A DNA stretch of 64,000 bases. It comes from Sphingobacterium arenae. GTDB lineage: Bacteria > Bacteroidota > Bacteroidia > Sphingobacteriales > Sphingobacteriaceae. The stretch is from positions 248,001 through 312,000 of the forward strand of contig NZ_JACNYK010000004.1 of the NCBI RefSeq assembly GCF_014692505.1, in the 5' to 3' direction. Shown piece after piece: positions 27,789 through 36,968 of the stretch (its first letter is position 1; each line of letters starts with the position of its first letter). Under the pieces are notes generated by a model that was given only the letters and a program-made list of their open reading frames with translations, did not search any database and had not been told where the DNA came from. Position numbers and translations under genes: made by a program.

Positions 27789-30700
27789 CTAAAACGATGC
27801 ATTGAATCCGAGGGTAAAAATCCGCGGCATTGGGCTATTCTGTGATTCTGGATCCCAACCCGTCCATTTTGTCAGGGTGAGCAGATTGCGTGCACTCAAG
27901 AAAAACCGAAGATTATTCATGGAAACTTTGTCCAGCACCTCTTTCGGTAAACGGTAACCGATCGCGACATCCTGCAATCTCAAAAAACTACGTGACTCAT
28001 ACATATTGATCCCCCCCTCAAACAATCGGTAATTTACATTAAGTCGAGGGTGTGTATTCGATCTATTTTCGGGCGTCCAATACGGGATATCCAATGTATT
28101 TGCCCGGTCATAGATATTCGAACTTGAGTGGTTAAAATCATCGCGCGACCCCATGTGGCCAAGGTCAGCCCTGATGAAGATGTTGGCATCAAAATGTTTC
28201 CAGAAACTGAAGTCGTTCCGCCAGCCCAGTGTATACCGTGGCTGATGCCAACCGATAAATTGTTTATCGTCAAATTGCCGGTAAGCACCATCTGCGTTAA
28301 CATCTTCTACGCGGTATTCACCTGGGCGCAAGCCGTATTGTGCTGCTGCTTCAGCCTCCTCAACCTGCCATATTCCCTGTATCCGGTAATCCCAGATCCT
28401 GTCCAAGGCCTCCCCCGGAAAATAACCATTTGCATAATCCGGAACCTCCCGCTGCACAAGCTGTCCATTGACCTCTTCTTCCATCATATCCCCCCAGAGG
28501 CGATCGATACGATTACGGTTTAACGAAAACACAAAGCTACTCCGCCAATTTAGATTTTCCTTCTTTATGATCTGCCCCTGTACCGTTGCATTTATACCCC
28601 TGTTGGAAAGTTCGCCAAGATTTGTCGTGACCGATTCATAGCCGATAATCCGTGGTAACCTCCGGTCCAATAAAAGATCGTAGGTCGTTCCCTTGTATGC
28701 ATCTATTGTCGCGGTAAGTCTGCTGTCAAAAGCGGTGAGGTCGAATCCGATGTTGTAGGCCTCCGTTCCCTCCCATTTCAGGTTGGGATTGGCCATCGAG
28801 CTATTTGTTAGCCCCACCACCACGTTCGAACCATCAAAATATGCGTTGCGCGCGAGGTTAGAAAGCGCAGCGTATCCGGGCACATCTCTGTTTCCGTTCA
28901 CCCCCCAAGAGACACGCATCTTGAGGTCATTTATCCAAGCCACGTCAAAAAAACGCTCCTGAGACAATCTCCACGCAAAAGCTGCGGACGGAAAGAACCC
29001 TCTCGGGTTATTTTGGCCAAACGCAGAAAACCCATCCCTACGCCAAGACAAGGTAAACAGATAACGTTCATCGTAATTGTAATTCATACGTGCCATCAAA
29101 GCATCTCCCGTACGCACCCTATCATTGTTATTGATAGAAGGATTCGCCCCATATTGCAAACCATGCCAAGAAAGATTTTCATTGGGACCAAAATTTTCAT
29201 TTTCCTGAAAAGACTGCTGTATCTGTAATTTTTCCGCATTAACCAAAAAAGTAAAGTCGAATGCATGCTTATCGAAACGTTGCGACCAAGTTAAGATATT
29301 ATCGACCATCCATTCATAGGAGTGTTCGTCAGACCGCGTACCATATCCATTACGGCGCGTCACGCCCCCCATCATCGTTGTAGAAGGCCAAAAATTATAG
29401 TCTTTTTCCGTCACCAAGCGATTTTGGAAAGATGCACGATATTTAATACCGAAAGGCAGTTTCAATTCTGCATAGAACGTTGCAAACAAGCGGTTATTTT
29501 TTCGATACTGATCCTTATAGTAGGGCTCTAAGAAAGCATTAGAAAATGAAGGATCTTCCTGCGGAAACCTCACCAGCATGCCATCATCCTCCATAAACTT
29601 ACCATAGGGACTAAGTCTGTTTATCCCTCCAGCAGGCACAGAACTGTTGTCGGAAGTTGCAAACTGCGTATTTACTCCGATTTTCAAAAATTCAGCAACA
29701 GCCCCTTCCAGATTTAAACGCGTCCGCCAGGTCTTTAGCCGATCACCATAGATGATCCCTTCATTATCTGTATATCCAGTTGAGAGGTAATAGTTTAGGC
29801 GAGATGCTTTTCCAGACAATGCGATGTCATTGTTGTGGCGGAGCCCCTGCTGCATCCGTTTATCATACCAGTCGATGATCCGTCCTTGTTGGAAACCTTC
29901 GATTTCGAGATTGTTCAAGCGTAATCGTTTTAGCCATTCCACAGTATTATCCGCATCAGCATTATTGCTGTAATTCCGCCACTGCTCCAGCGAAACATTT
30001 TCCGGCAGCTGCCCCGGATTCGAATAATAACCTTCCCCATCCCGTGGTGCCATTTGCTGCATAAGATCCTGCCTAAACCTTAAGTAACCTTCGGCATCAA
30101 AAGGTTTATAATCGTTGGATACGGATGCCAGCCCCCACATGGAGGAAAGCGTCACGGTAGGCACTTCGCTATTACCACGTTTCGTCGTCACGATGATCAC
30201 CCCAGAAGCAGCACGCGCCCCGTAAACGGCCGCGGAACTAGCATCTTGCAGTACATCTATCGTGGCAATATCGAAGGGATTGATATCCTGTAAGGCTCCG
30301 TTGTAGATCACACCGTCTAATACGATCAGCGGACTCGTACCCGCAGTAATGGAATTGGCACCCCTCACCTCCAACGATCCACCTCCCCCGGCGCCTGTTG
30401 CCTGGCTACTGGCAATACCGGCCACCGTTCCACTTAAAAATTCGCTCAGATTGGTAGCCGACTGGCTTTCGAAATCACGCGCATCCACGCGAGAAATGGC
30501 ACCCGTTAGGTCGCTTCTTTTCTGCGTGCCGTATCCAATCACCACAGCTTCTTCTAGGTCGTTCATGGCGGCTCGCAGACTAATTTCCAGACTAGAGCGA
30601 CCTTTCAGCTCCACTTCTTGAGTTTCGTATCCTAGGCGTGTAAACACTAAAACCCTTGCCTGGTCTGGCAGGTCGAGGCGGAAATTTCCATCGGCATCGG

Positions 30701-31211
30701 TTTTTGTTGCCGCAGAAAAATTCTTTACCAATATTGTCGTGCCCTCCAACGGTAATCCATTTTCATCGGTCACCTTTCCTGTCATACCGCTTTGTACTGC
30801 CTGTTCTGGAGATTCCGGCAGATCCGGGCTCCGTTTGCGGGTAATATTCGTAGCTACTTTTCGACGTACGAGTACTGTCCGGTCACGGATGGAATAGTCG
30901 AGTGGCTGCCCATCGAAACATATCGCTAAGGCCTTTTCTAGACTAGCATTATGCAATTTGACCGTCACCGGATGTGCCCTTTTTAGATCGCGGTCCGCAT
31001 AGATAAAATCGACACCACTTTGTTCACTCAATACTTTTACGATCTCCCTTAAGGGAGCATTTTTCTTGGTTATATTGATTTGTGCACGGGATTCTGCAGA
31101 AACCTGTAGAATAAGCACAGTTAAAAAGAATACGGTTATGCGCATCGCTTTCGATATTGTTCGATAATCCTGCCTATTACAGGGGAATACCTTCGTATAG
31201 TTTATAATCAT
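27789..31211 (-). CDS. SusC/RagA TonB-dependent transporter with STN signalling domain
   Basis: 1140 residues. After a 22-residue N-terminal extension and a signal peptide (from Met23, ending ESRAQ) comes an STN domain (about 50-115, LREIVKVLSEQSGVDFIYAD), a carboxypeptidase-regulatory beta-sandwich (about 140-215), the plug (about 220-340, VVIGYGTQKRSDLTGAIS, VLDGVIYNG, GVIIVTTKRG) and a large barrel ending in FNASF. The STN domain is the normal contact for a FecR anti-sigma, and such a pair lies directly upstream. A shorter start at 31145 (Met23) is possible. Confidence 0.95.
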   Translation of the reverse strand: MIINYTKVFPCNRQDYRTISKAMRITVFFLTVLILQVSAESRAQINITKKNAPLREIVKVLSEQSGVDFIYADRDLKRAHPVTVKLHNASLEKALAICFDGQPLDYSIRDRTVLVRRKVATNITRKRSPDLPESPEQAVQSGMTGKVTDENGLPLEGTTILVKNFSAATKTDADGNFRLDLPDQARVLVFTRLGYETQEVELKGRSSLEISLRAAMNDLEEAVVIGYGTQKRSDLTGAISRVDARDFESQSATNLSEFLSGTVAGIASSQATGAGGGGSLEVRGANSITAGTSPLIVLDGVIYNGALQDINPFDIATIDVLQDASSAAVYGARAASGVIIVTTKRGNSEVPTVTLSSMWGLASVSNDYKPFDAEGYLRFRQDLMQQMAPRDGEGYYSNPGQLPENVSLEQWRNYSNNADADNTVEWLKRLRLNNLEIEGFQQGRIIDWYDKRMQQGLRHNNDIALSGKASRLNYYLSTGYTDNEGIIYGDRLKTWRTRLNLEGAVAEFLKIGVNTQFATSDNSSVPAGGINRLSPYGKFMEDDGMLVRFPQEDPSFSNAFLEPYYKDQYRKNNRLFATFYAELKLPFGIKYRASFQNRLVTEKDYNFWPSTTMMGGVTRRNGYGTRSDEHSYEWMVDNILTWSQRFDKHAFDFTFLVNAEKLQIQQSFQENENFGPNENLSWHGLQYGANPSINNNDRVRTGDALMARMNYNYDERYLFTLSWRRDGFSAFGQNNPRGFFPSAAFAWRLSQERFFDVAWINDLKMRVSWGVNGNRDVPGYAALSNLARNAYFDGSNVVVGLTNSSMANPNLKWEGTEAYNIGFDLTAFDSRLTATIDAYKGTTYDLLLDRRLPRIIGYESVTTNLGELSNRGINATVQGQIIKKENLNWRSSFVFSLNRNRIDRLWGDMMEEEVNGQLVQREVPDYANGYFPGEALDRIWDYRIQGIWQVEEAEAAAQYGLRPGEYRVEDVNADGAYRQFDDKQFIGWHQPRYTLGWRNDFSFWKHFDANIFIRADLGHMGSRDDFNHSSSNIYDRANTLDIPYWTPENRSNTHPRLNVNYRLFEGGINMYESRSFLRLQDVAIGYRLPKEVLDKVSMNNLRFFLSARNLLTLTKWTGWDPESQNSPMPRIFTLGFNASF

Positions 31212-31275
31212 TAACTTTGTATGTTTGGTTATTCTTCAATTGTTTAGACGATAAAAAGGAACAGCCAAATATCCG

Positions 31276-31311
31276 GACGGAAGGGGTCTCAAGCACTTCC
31301 GTCTTTTTTTT
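31276..31311. other. Stem-loop between FecR and SusC genes with a T-run on the plus strand
   Basis: GACGGAAG (31276-31283) pairs with CTTCCGTC (31296-31303), followed by eight T on the plus strand. In the direction of transcription here (minus) the hairpin is preceded by the A-run and is not followed by a T-run. It therefore reads as a terminator only for plus-strand RNA, or as a leader structure for SusC mRNA. Confidence 0.5.
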
Positions 31312-31334
31312 GGAGTCCTACAACAAACTCACTT

Positions 31335-32477
31335 TTACATCACTTTCACCCTCCTTCCTTCCATCTCAAACTGAACGGCCTGTGTATAACTAATCTTATC
31401 CAAAATTTCGGATATATGTGCGTACCGGCTCATTGAACCGGTAAAGGTAATGGCAGGCTTATCGCCCTGGTAAACAATCTCTACGTCATACCAACGTGCC
31501 AACATTTTTAAGATATTTTCCAAAGGTTCCTGCTCGAATACAAACTTGCCCTCTTTCCATGCCGTAAAGAGGCTTACGTCAACCTTATTTATCGTCAAAT
31601 TATGTCCTTGTAAAATAGTCTGTTGCCCCGGTTTGAGCGGATGATACATCCGTTCCTTTTCACCTTCCGTATCACCTAGGGACACCTTAACGTTTCCTTC
31701 GATAAGTGTGGTCAGAATCTTATTGTCTTCCGCATAAGCAGAAATATTAAATTGAGTTCCCAGTACATCCACCGTCTGCACGCCTGTCTGAACGCGAAAT
31801 GGCACCTTATGTGAAAGGCCGTTTTGGTCCAGTGACACCACTTTGGCTACATCAAAATAAGCTTCGCCTTCTAAGACTACATAACGTTCGTTCGTTCCGA
31901 AATGCGCAGGATAACGTAGTGATGATTCCGCATTCAACCATACACGCGTACTATCTGGGAGTGTAAGTGCATACTGTCCGCCACGAGGTGTCTTTAAAGT
32001 CAGCATTTGTCCAGCGATTTCGGCACTAACTATTTGTCCGTCTTCATATTTAATCGAATCGCCTATCACAATACCTTTATGCAGGCCACTCAATGCTATT
32101 TCCTCTCCCGTTTCTAACAAAAGAGTCGCCGTATTTTTGCCCGGCACAATAGAATCCTGATGTACTGCTATACGAGTCTGCTCAACAGAAACTGGCTTAT
32201 AAAGAAAGATAAATAAACCCACAATTACGGCGGCGGCAGCCGCGTAATACCAGAATGGTTTGATTTGACGTGACGGTCTATTTTTCACAATCTGACTATC
32301 TACACCCTGTTTGATCCTATCCTTTAGCCTCTCCCGGTCAGCTACGTTCAGCTGTCTCAGGATATCGCTATCCTTTTCAAATAATCTGTAATAAACATCC
32401 ACTAACTGTTGCTCCTCTTTAGAGGCCGTACCGTTTCGATATTTTTCCAGAAGTTCTAAAAAAGTTTTCCTATCCAT
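31335..32477 (-). CDS. FecR-family anti-sigma factor
   Basis: 380 residues: a cytosolic N-terminus, one membrane helix (about 87-107, FWYYAAAAAVIVGLFIFLY), a FecR domain (about 160-265, with LTLPDSTRVWLNAESSLRYP, VVLEGEAYFDVAKV and VDVLGTQFNISAYAED) and the C-terminal STN-like DUF4974 segment (about 305-378, FVFEQEPLENILKMLARWYD). It should hold the ECF factor encoded upstream until the STN domain of the SusC gene downstream reports a ligand. It is clearly separate in sequence from the FecR at 11266-12381. Confidence 0.95.
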   Translation of the reverse strand: MDRKTFLELLEKYRNGTASKEEQQLVDVYYRLFEKDSDILRQLNVADRERLKDRIKQGVDSQIVKNRPSRQIKPFWYYAAAAAVIVGLFIFLYKPVSVEQTRIAVHQDSIVPGKNTATLLLETGEEIALSGLHKGIVIGDSIKYEDGQIVSAEIAGQMLTLKTPRGGQYALTLPDSTRVWLNAESSLRYPAHFGTNERYVVLEGEAYFDVAKVVSLDQNGLSHKVPFRVQTGVQTVDVLGTQFNISAYAEDNKILTTLIEGNVKVSLGDTEGEKERMYHPLKPGQQTILQGHNLTINKVDVSLFTAWKEGKFVFEQEPLENILKMLARWYDVEIVYQGDKPAITFTGSMSRYAHISEILDKISYTQAVQFEMEGRRVKVM

Positions 32478-32573
32478 GATTAGCGAGGTTACACTAATAA
32501 GACAAGGTACCTTGGCATTTTCCCGAAAAAAAAAACAAAAAAATCAACGACGAGAAAAAAAGTGCCCGCTAAA

Positions 32574-33140
32574 TCAGAAAAACTTGGTCAGGAGTATTAA
32601 CAAAGCTAAGGACGCCCGCAGTTGCGCCAAGGCTAAACTTAATTGGTTTTGAACAGTTTTCCTGTTCATTTTTAACTGTTTGGCGATTTCTGCAGTATCC
32701 AATTCCTGTTCAAACCGCATCTTATAAATTATTTGCTGTTTCGCATTCAAGGAGTTAACGAGTGCTTCCGCCACAGCAACCAATTCCTTATCCAACAACG
32801 GGGTATCGCTCGATTCAGCGGCTGCCCGGTATTCTACCAAAAGCTCCGCAATGGGGACATAACGCTTTTCCTTTTCAAACCAGTTGAGTACCCTATTCTT
32901 AACCGCTATATAGAGATATCCACGAATATTTTCGATACATAATTCGTCCATTTGATCCCATAAGGCGACAAAAATATCCTGCGTAATGTTTTCCGCTATA
33001 TCGTACTGACGGCACCGTATAAACGCTTGCTCAAAGACGTACTCCCAATGCGCTTCATACAGCATCGTAAAAGCCTGCTCATCCTGTGTTTGCGAACGAG
33101 ATAATAAATTTGACGTCGTGTGAGATTTACAATCGGCCAT
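32574..33140 (-). CDS. ECF-type RNA polymerase sigma factor
   Basis: 188 residues with region 2 (YEAHWEYVFEQAF, then AENITQDIFVALWDQM) and region 4 (NSLNAKQQIIYKMRFEQ followed by the helix-turn-helix LNRKTVQNQLSLALAQL). A hydrophobic C-terminal tail (LALLILLTKFF) is typical of the Bacteroidota FecR-linked group. It heads the FecR-SusC-SusD-sulfatase operon on the minus strand. A TATGTTTG -7 motif lies at 33165-33172. Confidence 0.94.
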   Translation of the reverse strand: MADCKSHTTSNLLSRSQTQDEQAFTMLYEAHWEYVFEQAFIRCRQYDIAENITQDIFVALWDQMDELCIENIRGYLYIAVKNRVLNWFEKEKRYVPIAELLVEYRAAAESSDTPLLDKELVAVAEALVNSLNAKQQIIYKMRFEQELDTAEIAKQLKMNRKTVQNQLSLALAQLRASLALLILLTKFF

Positions 33141-33164
33141 AAGTTGTATGCCATGTTATTCACG

Positions 33165-33172
33165 CAAACATA
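33165..33172 (-). promoter_or_regulatory. -7 promoter element (TATGTTTG) of the ECF sigma gene
   Basis: An exact TAnnTTTG match on the minus strand, 24 bases upstream of the ATG at 33140. No -33 TTTG at the usual spacing. Confidence 0.45.
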
Positions 33173-33227
33173 AAAAATAATTTGATACTTTAATAATAGC
33201 ATACGCACCCCCAGCGAACCATGGAAA

Positions 33228-33935
33228 TCACTCACATTTCCCGTCCGTCGTACAGCTTTGTCCTTCCGTAATCTCAAATTGACTTTCAGGATTTAGCTTA
33301 CGCCACTCGGGAAAGGCTTTTTCGAGGTTTTGAAGAAAAGCTTCTGCCGGCTGTGCTCCGGATATTGCATATTTTCTGTCGATGACAAAAAACGGCACTC
33401 CCCTTACACCGATCTGCCTTGCTTCCTGGATGTCCTGCTTTACTAAATAAGCATATTTATCGTCCGTAAACGCCGTTTGCAGCTCTGTTTCATCCAATCC
33501 GATTTCTTTTCCTAATTGGGTTAACGTTTCGATATCTGCAATACTTTTACCCTCCGTAAAAAAAGCTTTGAACAAGCGTTCTTCTACTTCATCACCCAAG
33601 CCCTTGGTTTTAGCAAATTGGATCAACTGATGCGCCTTTTGCGAATTAACCACGACCGACCTGTCAAGGTGGTAATCCAAGCCTACTTGTTTGGCTGATT
33701 GGGTTACATTTTCCAGCATTCCTTTGACTTGTTCTACGCTCATTCCCTTTCTTTTCACCAAATATTCTTCTTGGGTTTCGTTGGCTACTTCGGGAATTGT
33801 AGGATCCAATTGGAAGCTTTTCCAAACGACCTCAATATGTTCTTTATCGGGAAATTGTGCCAATGCCGTTTCAAAATTTCTTTTCCCGATATAACAAAAC
33901 GGACACATCACATCACTCCAAATTTCTATTTTCAT
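33228..33935 (-). CDS. DsbA-family oxidoreductase, FrnE-like, cytosolic
   Basis: A 235-residue thioredoxin-fold protein without a signal peptide. The active site is MCPFCYIGKR near residue 10 (CxxC as C-P-F-C), the cis-proline loop is RGVPFFVID, and a helical insert (about 60-140) lies between them. This is the FrnE/2-hydroxychromene-2-carboxylate-isomerase-like arrangement linked to polyketide or stress-related thiol chemistry. A second Cys pair near the C-terminus (QSCTTDGKC) could form a resolving disulfide. It is transcribed toward, but separate from, the ECF operon. Its partner is unknown. Confidence 0.92.
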   Translation of the reverse strand: MKIEIWSDVMCPFCYIGKRNFETALAQFPDKEHIEVVWKSFQLDPTIPEVANETQEEYLVKRKGMSVEQVKGMLENVTQSAKQVGLDYHLDRSVVVNSQKAHQLIQFAKTKGLGDEVEERLFKAFFTEGKSIADIETLTQLGKEIGLDETELQTAFTDDKYAYLVKQDIQEARQIGVRGVPFFVIDRKYAISGAQPAEAFLQNLEKAFPEWRKLNPESQFEITEGQSCTTDGKCE

Positions 33936-34048
33936 CTCTTCTATCTTTTAATTTTATTTCCTTACCAATGCGCTATTCCAGCGTACTCGAAGTTACTGAC
34001 AAACAGGTTCTTTATCAAGGGAAATATGTGGAACGTAAGTCATAAAAA

Positions 34049-34062
34049 CCCCCTTTTGGGGG
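34049..34062. repeat. Short GC hairpin between divergent DsbA-like and beta-helix lipoprotein genes
   Basis: CCCCC, TTTT, GGGGG forms a 5-bp stem. On the minus strand a T-run follows the stem, giving a terminator-like shape, but no minus-strand gene lies upstream of it. It sits within the 200-base region from 33936 to 34135, which otherwise holds a one-mismatch -7 element TACCTTTA (34086-34093) for the lipoprotein gene and nothing else I can support. Confidence 0.35.
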
Positions 34063-34135
34063 TATCCCAACAATTTTCGGCACCCTACCTTTACCATCAA
34101 AAAAGGAAAAGATTATAAACTAAAATAATTGAAAA

Positions 34136-35320
34136 ATGAAAAAACACACAAAAATAGCCGGGTTATGTCTTGTAGCTGTAGCCCTGGCGCTGGTGAGCTG
34201 TTCGAAACAAGGTGATGATTGCGATCCCGACGACCCCAATAGCTCCTGCTACACAGACGAATCGCCTGGCTGCGCATTGGTCGAGGCATATGTAAACACC
34301 ACTGTCGTTATCGAATCACCCACAACGTGGACAGCAGATAAGGTTTACCTCTTTGAGGGGACAGTCGTGGACGTCAAGTCAGAATTAACCATCGAACCCG
34401 GCACCGTGATGAAGTTTTCGAAATCATCGATCAATGTCCGGCCGAGTACGGCGGGTAAAATCATAGCCAAAGGTACCGCCGAAAAACGAATCGTGTTCAC
34501 GTCCTATGCCGATCGCTCCCATTGTGGGAACACCCAACAAGATGAATCCGCTCAACCTGAAAAGGGAGATTGGGGCGGGCTTTACATTAACGGCGGGAAC
34601 AACCATAGCTTTACCTACTGCGACTTCTTATATGCCGGTGGGCATTTCTCCGAGTCACACTCCACGGCGGTCAACATCAATACGAAGGCGGGCGACGCGT
34701 TTACGGTTGATCACTGCACATTTGCGCACACGTACTCCTCCCGTGGCGGTGCCGATGTGTCTCATTATGCATTCAGTGCCGGTTTCATCGATGCCACCCC
34801 CAACCCCAAGAACAGTCAGTTTACCAACAACGTGTTTTATGACAACGACAAACCTATAAATATCAATCCATTCCTTCCTGTCGACGCGAGCAATAAATTT
34901 CACAATCCGGCGGATCCAAGCCAAGGGAACGCCCGAAATTTTATACATATGTTTGCAAACAATCATCAATATGGAAATGTTACTTATGGCCATACAGAAG
35001 TACCTTATGTTATCACCGGAGGTATCTTCCACGGTCCACGGGAAAAACATACCATTACGATCGGTCCCAATGTCGTTGTAAAATTTCCCGGTCCGGCTAG
35101 TGGTATTTCAGTCTACCCCAATATCCGCGTGGTGAATTTACATCCCACCGCCATTCTCACCTCCTATAAAGACGACACACATGGTGGTGACAGCAACGGA
35201 GATGGTACCGCCACCTCGCCAGCCGCAGGAGATTGGATGGGTTTCCAGATAATCGTTCCAGCCCCAGATAAAAACCACTGGATGACTGGGGATAATATCT
35301 TATATGCACGTCCGCATTAA
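34136..35320 (+). CDS. Surface-type lipoprotein with probable right-handed beta-helix
   Basis: 394 residues with a lipoprotein signal and lipobox Cys at residue 22 (LVSC). The residues after the Cys (SKQGDDCDPDDPNSSC) are acidic, like the surface-export signals known in Bacteroidota lipoproteins. The body has repeating short strands typical of parallel beta-helices (TIEPGTVMKFSKSSINVRPS, IIAKGTAEKRIVFTSYAD, NINTKAGDAFTVDHCTFAH), as in pectate-lyase-like folds. No catalytic motif is evident, so it could be an adhesin or a binding protein as easily as an enzyme. It stands alone between two minus-strand operons. Confidence 0.78.
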   Translation: MKKHTKIAGLCLVAVALALVSCSKQGDDCDPDDPNSSCYTDESPGCALVEAYVNTTVVIESPTTWTADKVYLFEGTVVDVKSELTIEPGTVMKFSKSSINVRPSTAGKIIAKGTAEKRIVFTSYADRSHCGNTQQDESAQPEKGDWGGLYINGGNNHSFTYCDFLYAGGHFSESHSTAVNINTKAGDAFTVDHCTFAHTYSSRGGADVSHYAFSAGFIDATPNPKNSQFTNNVFYDNDKPININPFLPVDASNKFHNPADPSQGNARNFIHMFANNHQYGNVTYGHTEVPYVITGGIFHGPREKHTITIGPNVVVKFPGPASGISVYPNIRVVNLHPTAILTSYKDDTHGGDSNGDGTATSPAAGDWMGFQIIVPAPDKNHWMTGDNILYARPH

Positions 35321-35364
35321 GCTGGACGGCTGTACCTCTATATAATTCTTCCAATTGTCTTCAT

Positions 35365-35391
35365 AAAAGCTCTCGAATTCCGAGAGCTTTT
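35365..35391. terminator. Bidirectional terminator between the beta-helix lipoprotein and sulfatase genes
   Basis: AAAAGCTCTCG (35365-35375) pairs perfectly with CGAGAGCTTTT (35381-35391) around a 5-base loop. A and T ends on both sides suit termination of the two converging genes. Confidence 0.85.
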
Positions 35392-35411
35392 ACAACATAT
35401 GCCCTGTTTCT

Positions 35412-36968
35412 TTAAATCTCCCCAGCAGCACGAAGAACCTCCTCTGCTTCTTTATCCTCATATTTTAGGATCAGCTCCCGCACTTTGCCACGCAAGGATT
35501 CCCGTACAGCACGATAATCCGGATGGTCAATAACATTCGATAACTCGTTTGGATCTTTCTGTAGATCAAAAAGCTCCCAATTGTTCAACTCACCATAAAA
35601 CCGAACCAGTTTATATCGGTCGGTACGGATCCCAAAATGTGGATGAACGCGATGCGGCTGCGGAAATTCATAATAGTGGTAATATCCGGCATCCCGCCAT
35701 TGCACACTATCTTCATTGTTCACCAGCAACGGTAAAAATGAGCTACCTTGAATATCACTTGGAATAGTTGCACCCGCTAAATCCAACACTGTCGGTGCCC
35801 AATCAATATTTAGGATCAGGTTTTGAAGATCAGAGCCCGGTTTTACGACGCCGGGATATCGGAGCACAAAAGGTGTCTTTAACGATTCCTCATAAATAAA
35901 CCGTTTGTCAAACCATCCATGCTCTCCCAAATAAAAACCCTGATCCGAAGCGTATATCACCACCGTATTCTCTGCCAAACCGCTTTCATCCAAATAGTCC
36001 AATAATTCGCCTACATTTCGATCCAACGATTTTGCAGTAGAAAGATAATCTCTTAGATAGCGCTGATACTTCCATTCCACCAATTCCTTTCCTTCCAATT
36101 TCTTTTCCGCAAATTCTTTCGATATCTTGCTATAGTAGTCCGACAGTGCTTTTTCTTGTGCCGGCGTGTAGCGACCTTTGAACACCTGTCCTACTTTCAA
36201 ATCCTGTCTTAACACCATGGTTTTGTCGATGGTCATATCCTGATCCTTAGCAGCTTCCCTTCCTTCATAATCGTCGTAAAACGTCTCGGGAATAGGAAAA
36301 TTCACACTATCAAAAGCGCCGAGATCCTGAATATCAGGCATCCATTCCCGATGGGTAGCTTTGTGTCCTACCACCAAAAAGAAAGGCTTATCCGTCTCTT
36401 GCTGTTCTATAAACTCCTTAGCGAAAGTCGTGATGACATCCGTTACATAACCCTCGTGTCTCACGGTATCGCCGTTGTTATGGATAAAATCCGGATTATA
36501 ATAATGTCCTTGACCAGGCAGTATCTTAAAATAATTCAAAGCCTCCGTAGGAAGCGTGCCCAAATGCCACTTTCCGACCCAAGCCGTATTATAGCCGGCT
36601 TTTTGCAACTCCTTTGTAAAAATTGCTTGGTTAAGATCAAAATTAGGGTTTTCATTTGTCTTAAAGCCATTCTTATGACTGTATTTACCGGTTAATAAAG
36701 TTGCCCGACTAGGTCCACAGATACTGTTTGTCACCAGTTGATTTTTAAGAATCACCCCTTCATTTGCAATCCGATCAATATTTGGCGTTTGAGCCAACGT
36801 ATTTCCATACGCACTGATTGCTTGATAAGCATGGTCATCTGAAAAGATGAATACGATATTTGGACGTTTACGTTTAAAGGAATCCAGATGTTGTCCGAAT
36901 GTACTGAATGCCACACCGGATAATAATCCAGCGAGCACGTAACTATATATTTTTCTGTTCATGATCAT
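35412..36968 (-). CDS. Exported S1-family sulfatase (GlcNAc-6-sulfatase-like)
   Basis: 518 residues with a signal sequence (about 1-26) and the activation motif C-G-P-S-R at residues 84-88 (ICGPSRATLLTGKYSHKNG). Other catalytic-core motifs are IFSDDHAYQ, WVGKWHLGT and ASDQGFYLGEHGWFDKRF. The long stretch around SDQG and the C-terminal WELFDLQKDPNELSN resemble the S1_11-type N-acetylglucosamine-6-sulfatases, but I place it there only by resemblance. Its ATG directly abuts the stop of the neighbouring sulfatase gene. A start six bases later is also possible. It ends the tandem sulfatase operon. Confidence 0.9.
   Translation of the reverse strand: MIMNRKIYSYVLAGLLSGVAFSTFGQHLDSFKRKRPNIVFIFSDDHAYQAISAYGNTLAQTPNIDRIANEGVILKNQLVTNSICGPSRATLLTGKYSHKNGFKTNENPNFDLNQAIFTKELQKAGYNTAWVGKWHLGTLPTEALNYFKILPGQGHYYNPDFIHNNGDTVRHEGYVTDVITTFAKEFIEQQETDKPFFLVVGHKATHREWMPDIQDLGAFDSVNFPIPETFYDDYEGREAAKDQDMTIDKTMVLRQDLKVGQVFKGRYTPAQEKALSDYYSKISKEFAEKKLEGKELVEWKYQRYLRDYLSTAKSLDRNVGELLDYLDESGLAENTVVIYASDQGFYLGEHGWFDKRFIYEESLKTPFVLRYPGVVKPGSDLQNLILNIDWAPTVLDLAGATIPSDIQGSSFLPLLVNNEDSVQWRDAGYYHYYEFPQPHRVHPHFGIRTDRYKLVRFYGELNNWELFDLQKDPNELSNVIDHPDYRAVRESLRGKVRELILKYEDKEAEEVLRAAGEI

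Noticed and set aside
33968..34045. 25-codon frame between the DsbA-like and beta-helix genes
   Set aside because: It has no signal, family or conserved start, and chance open frames of this size are common.
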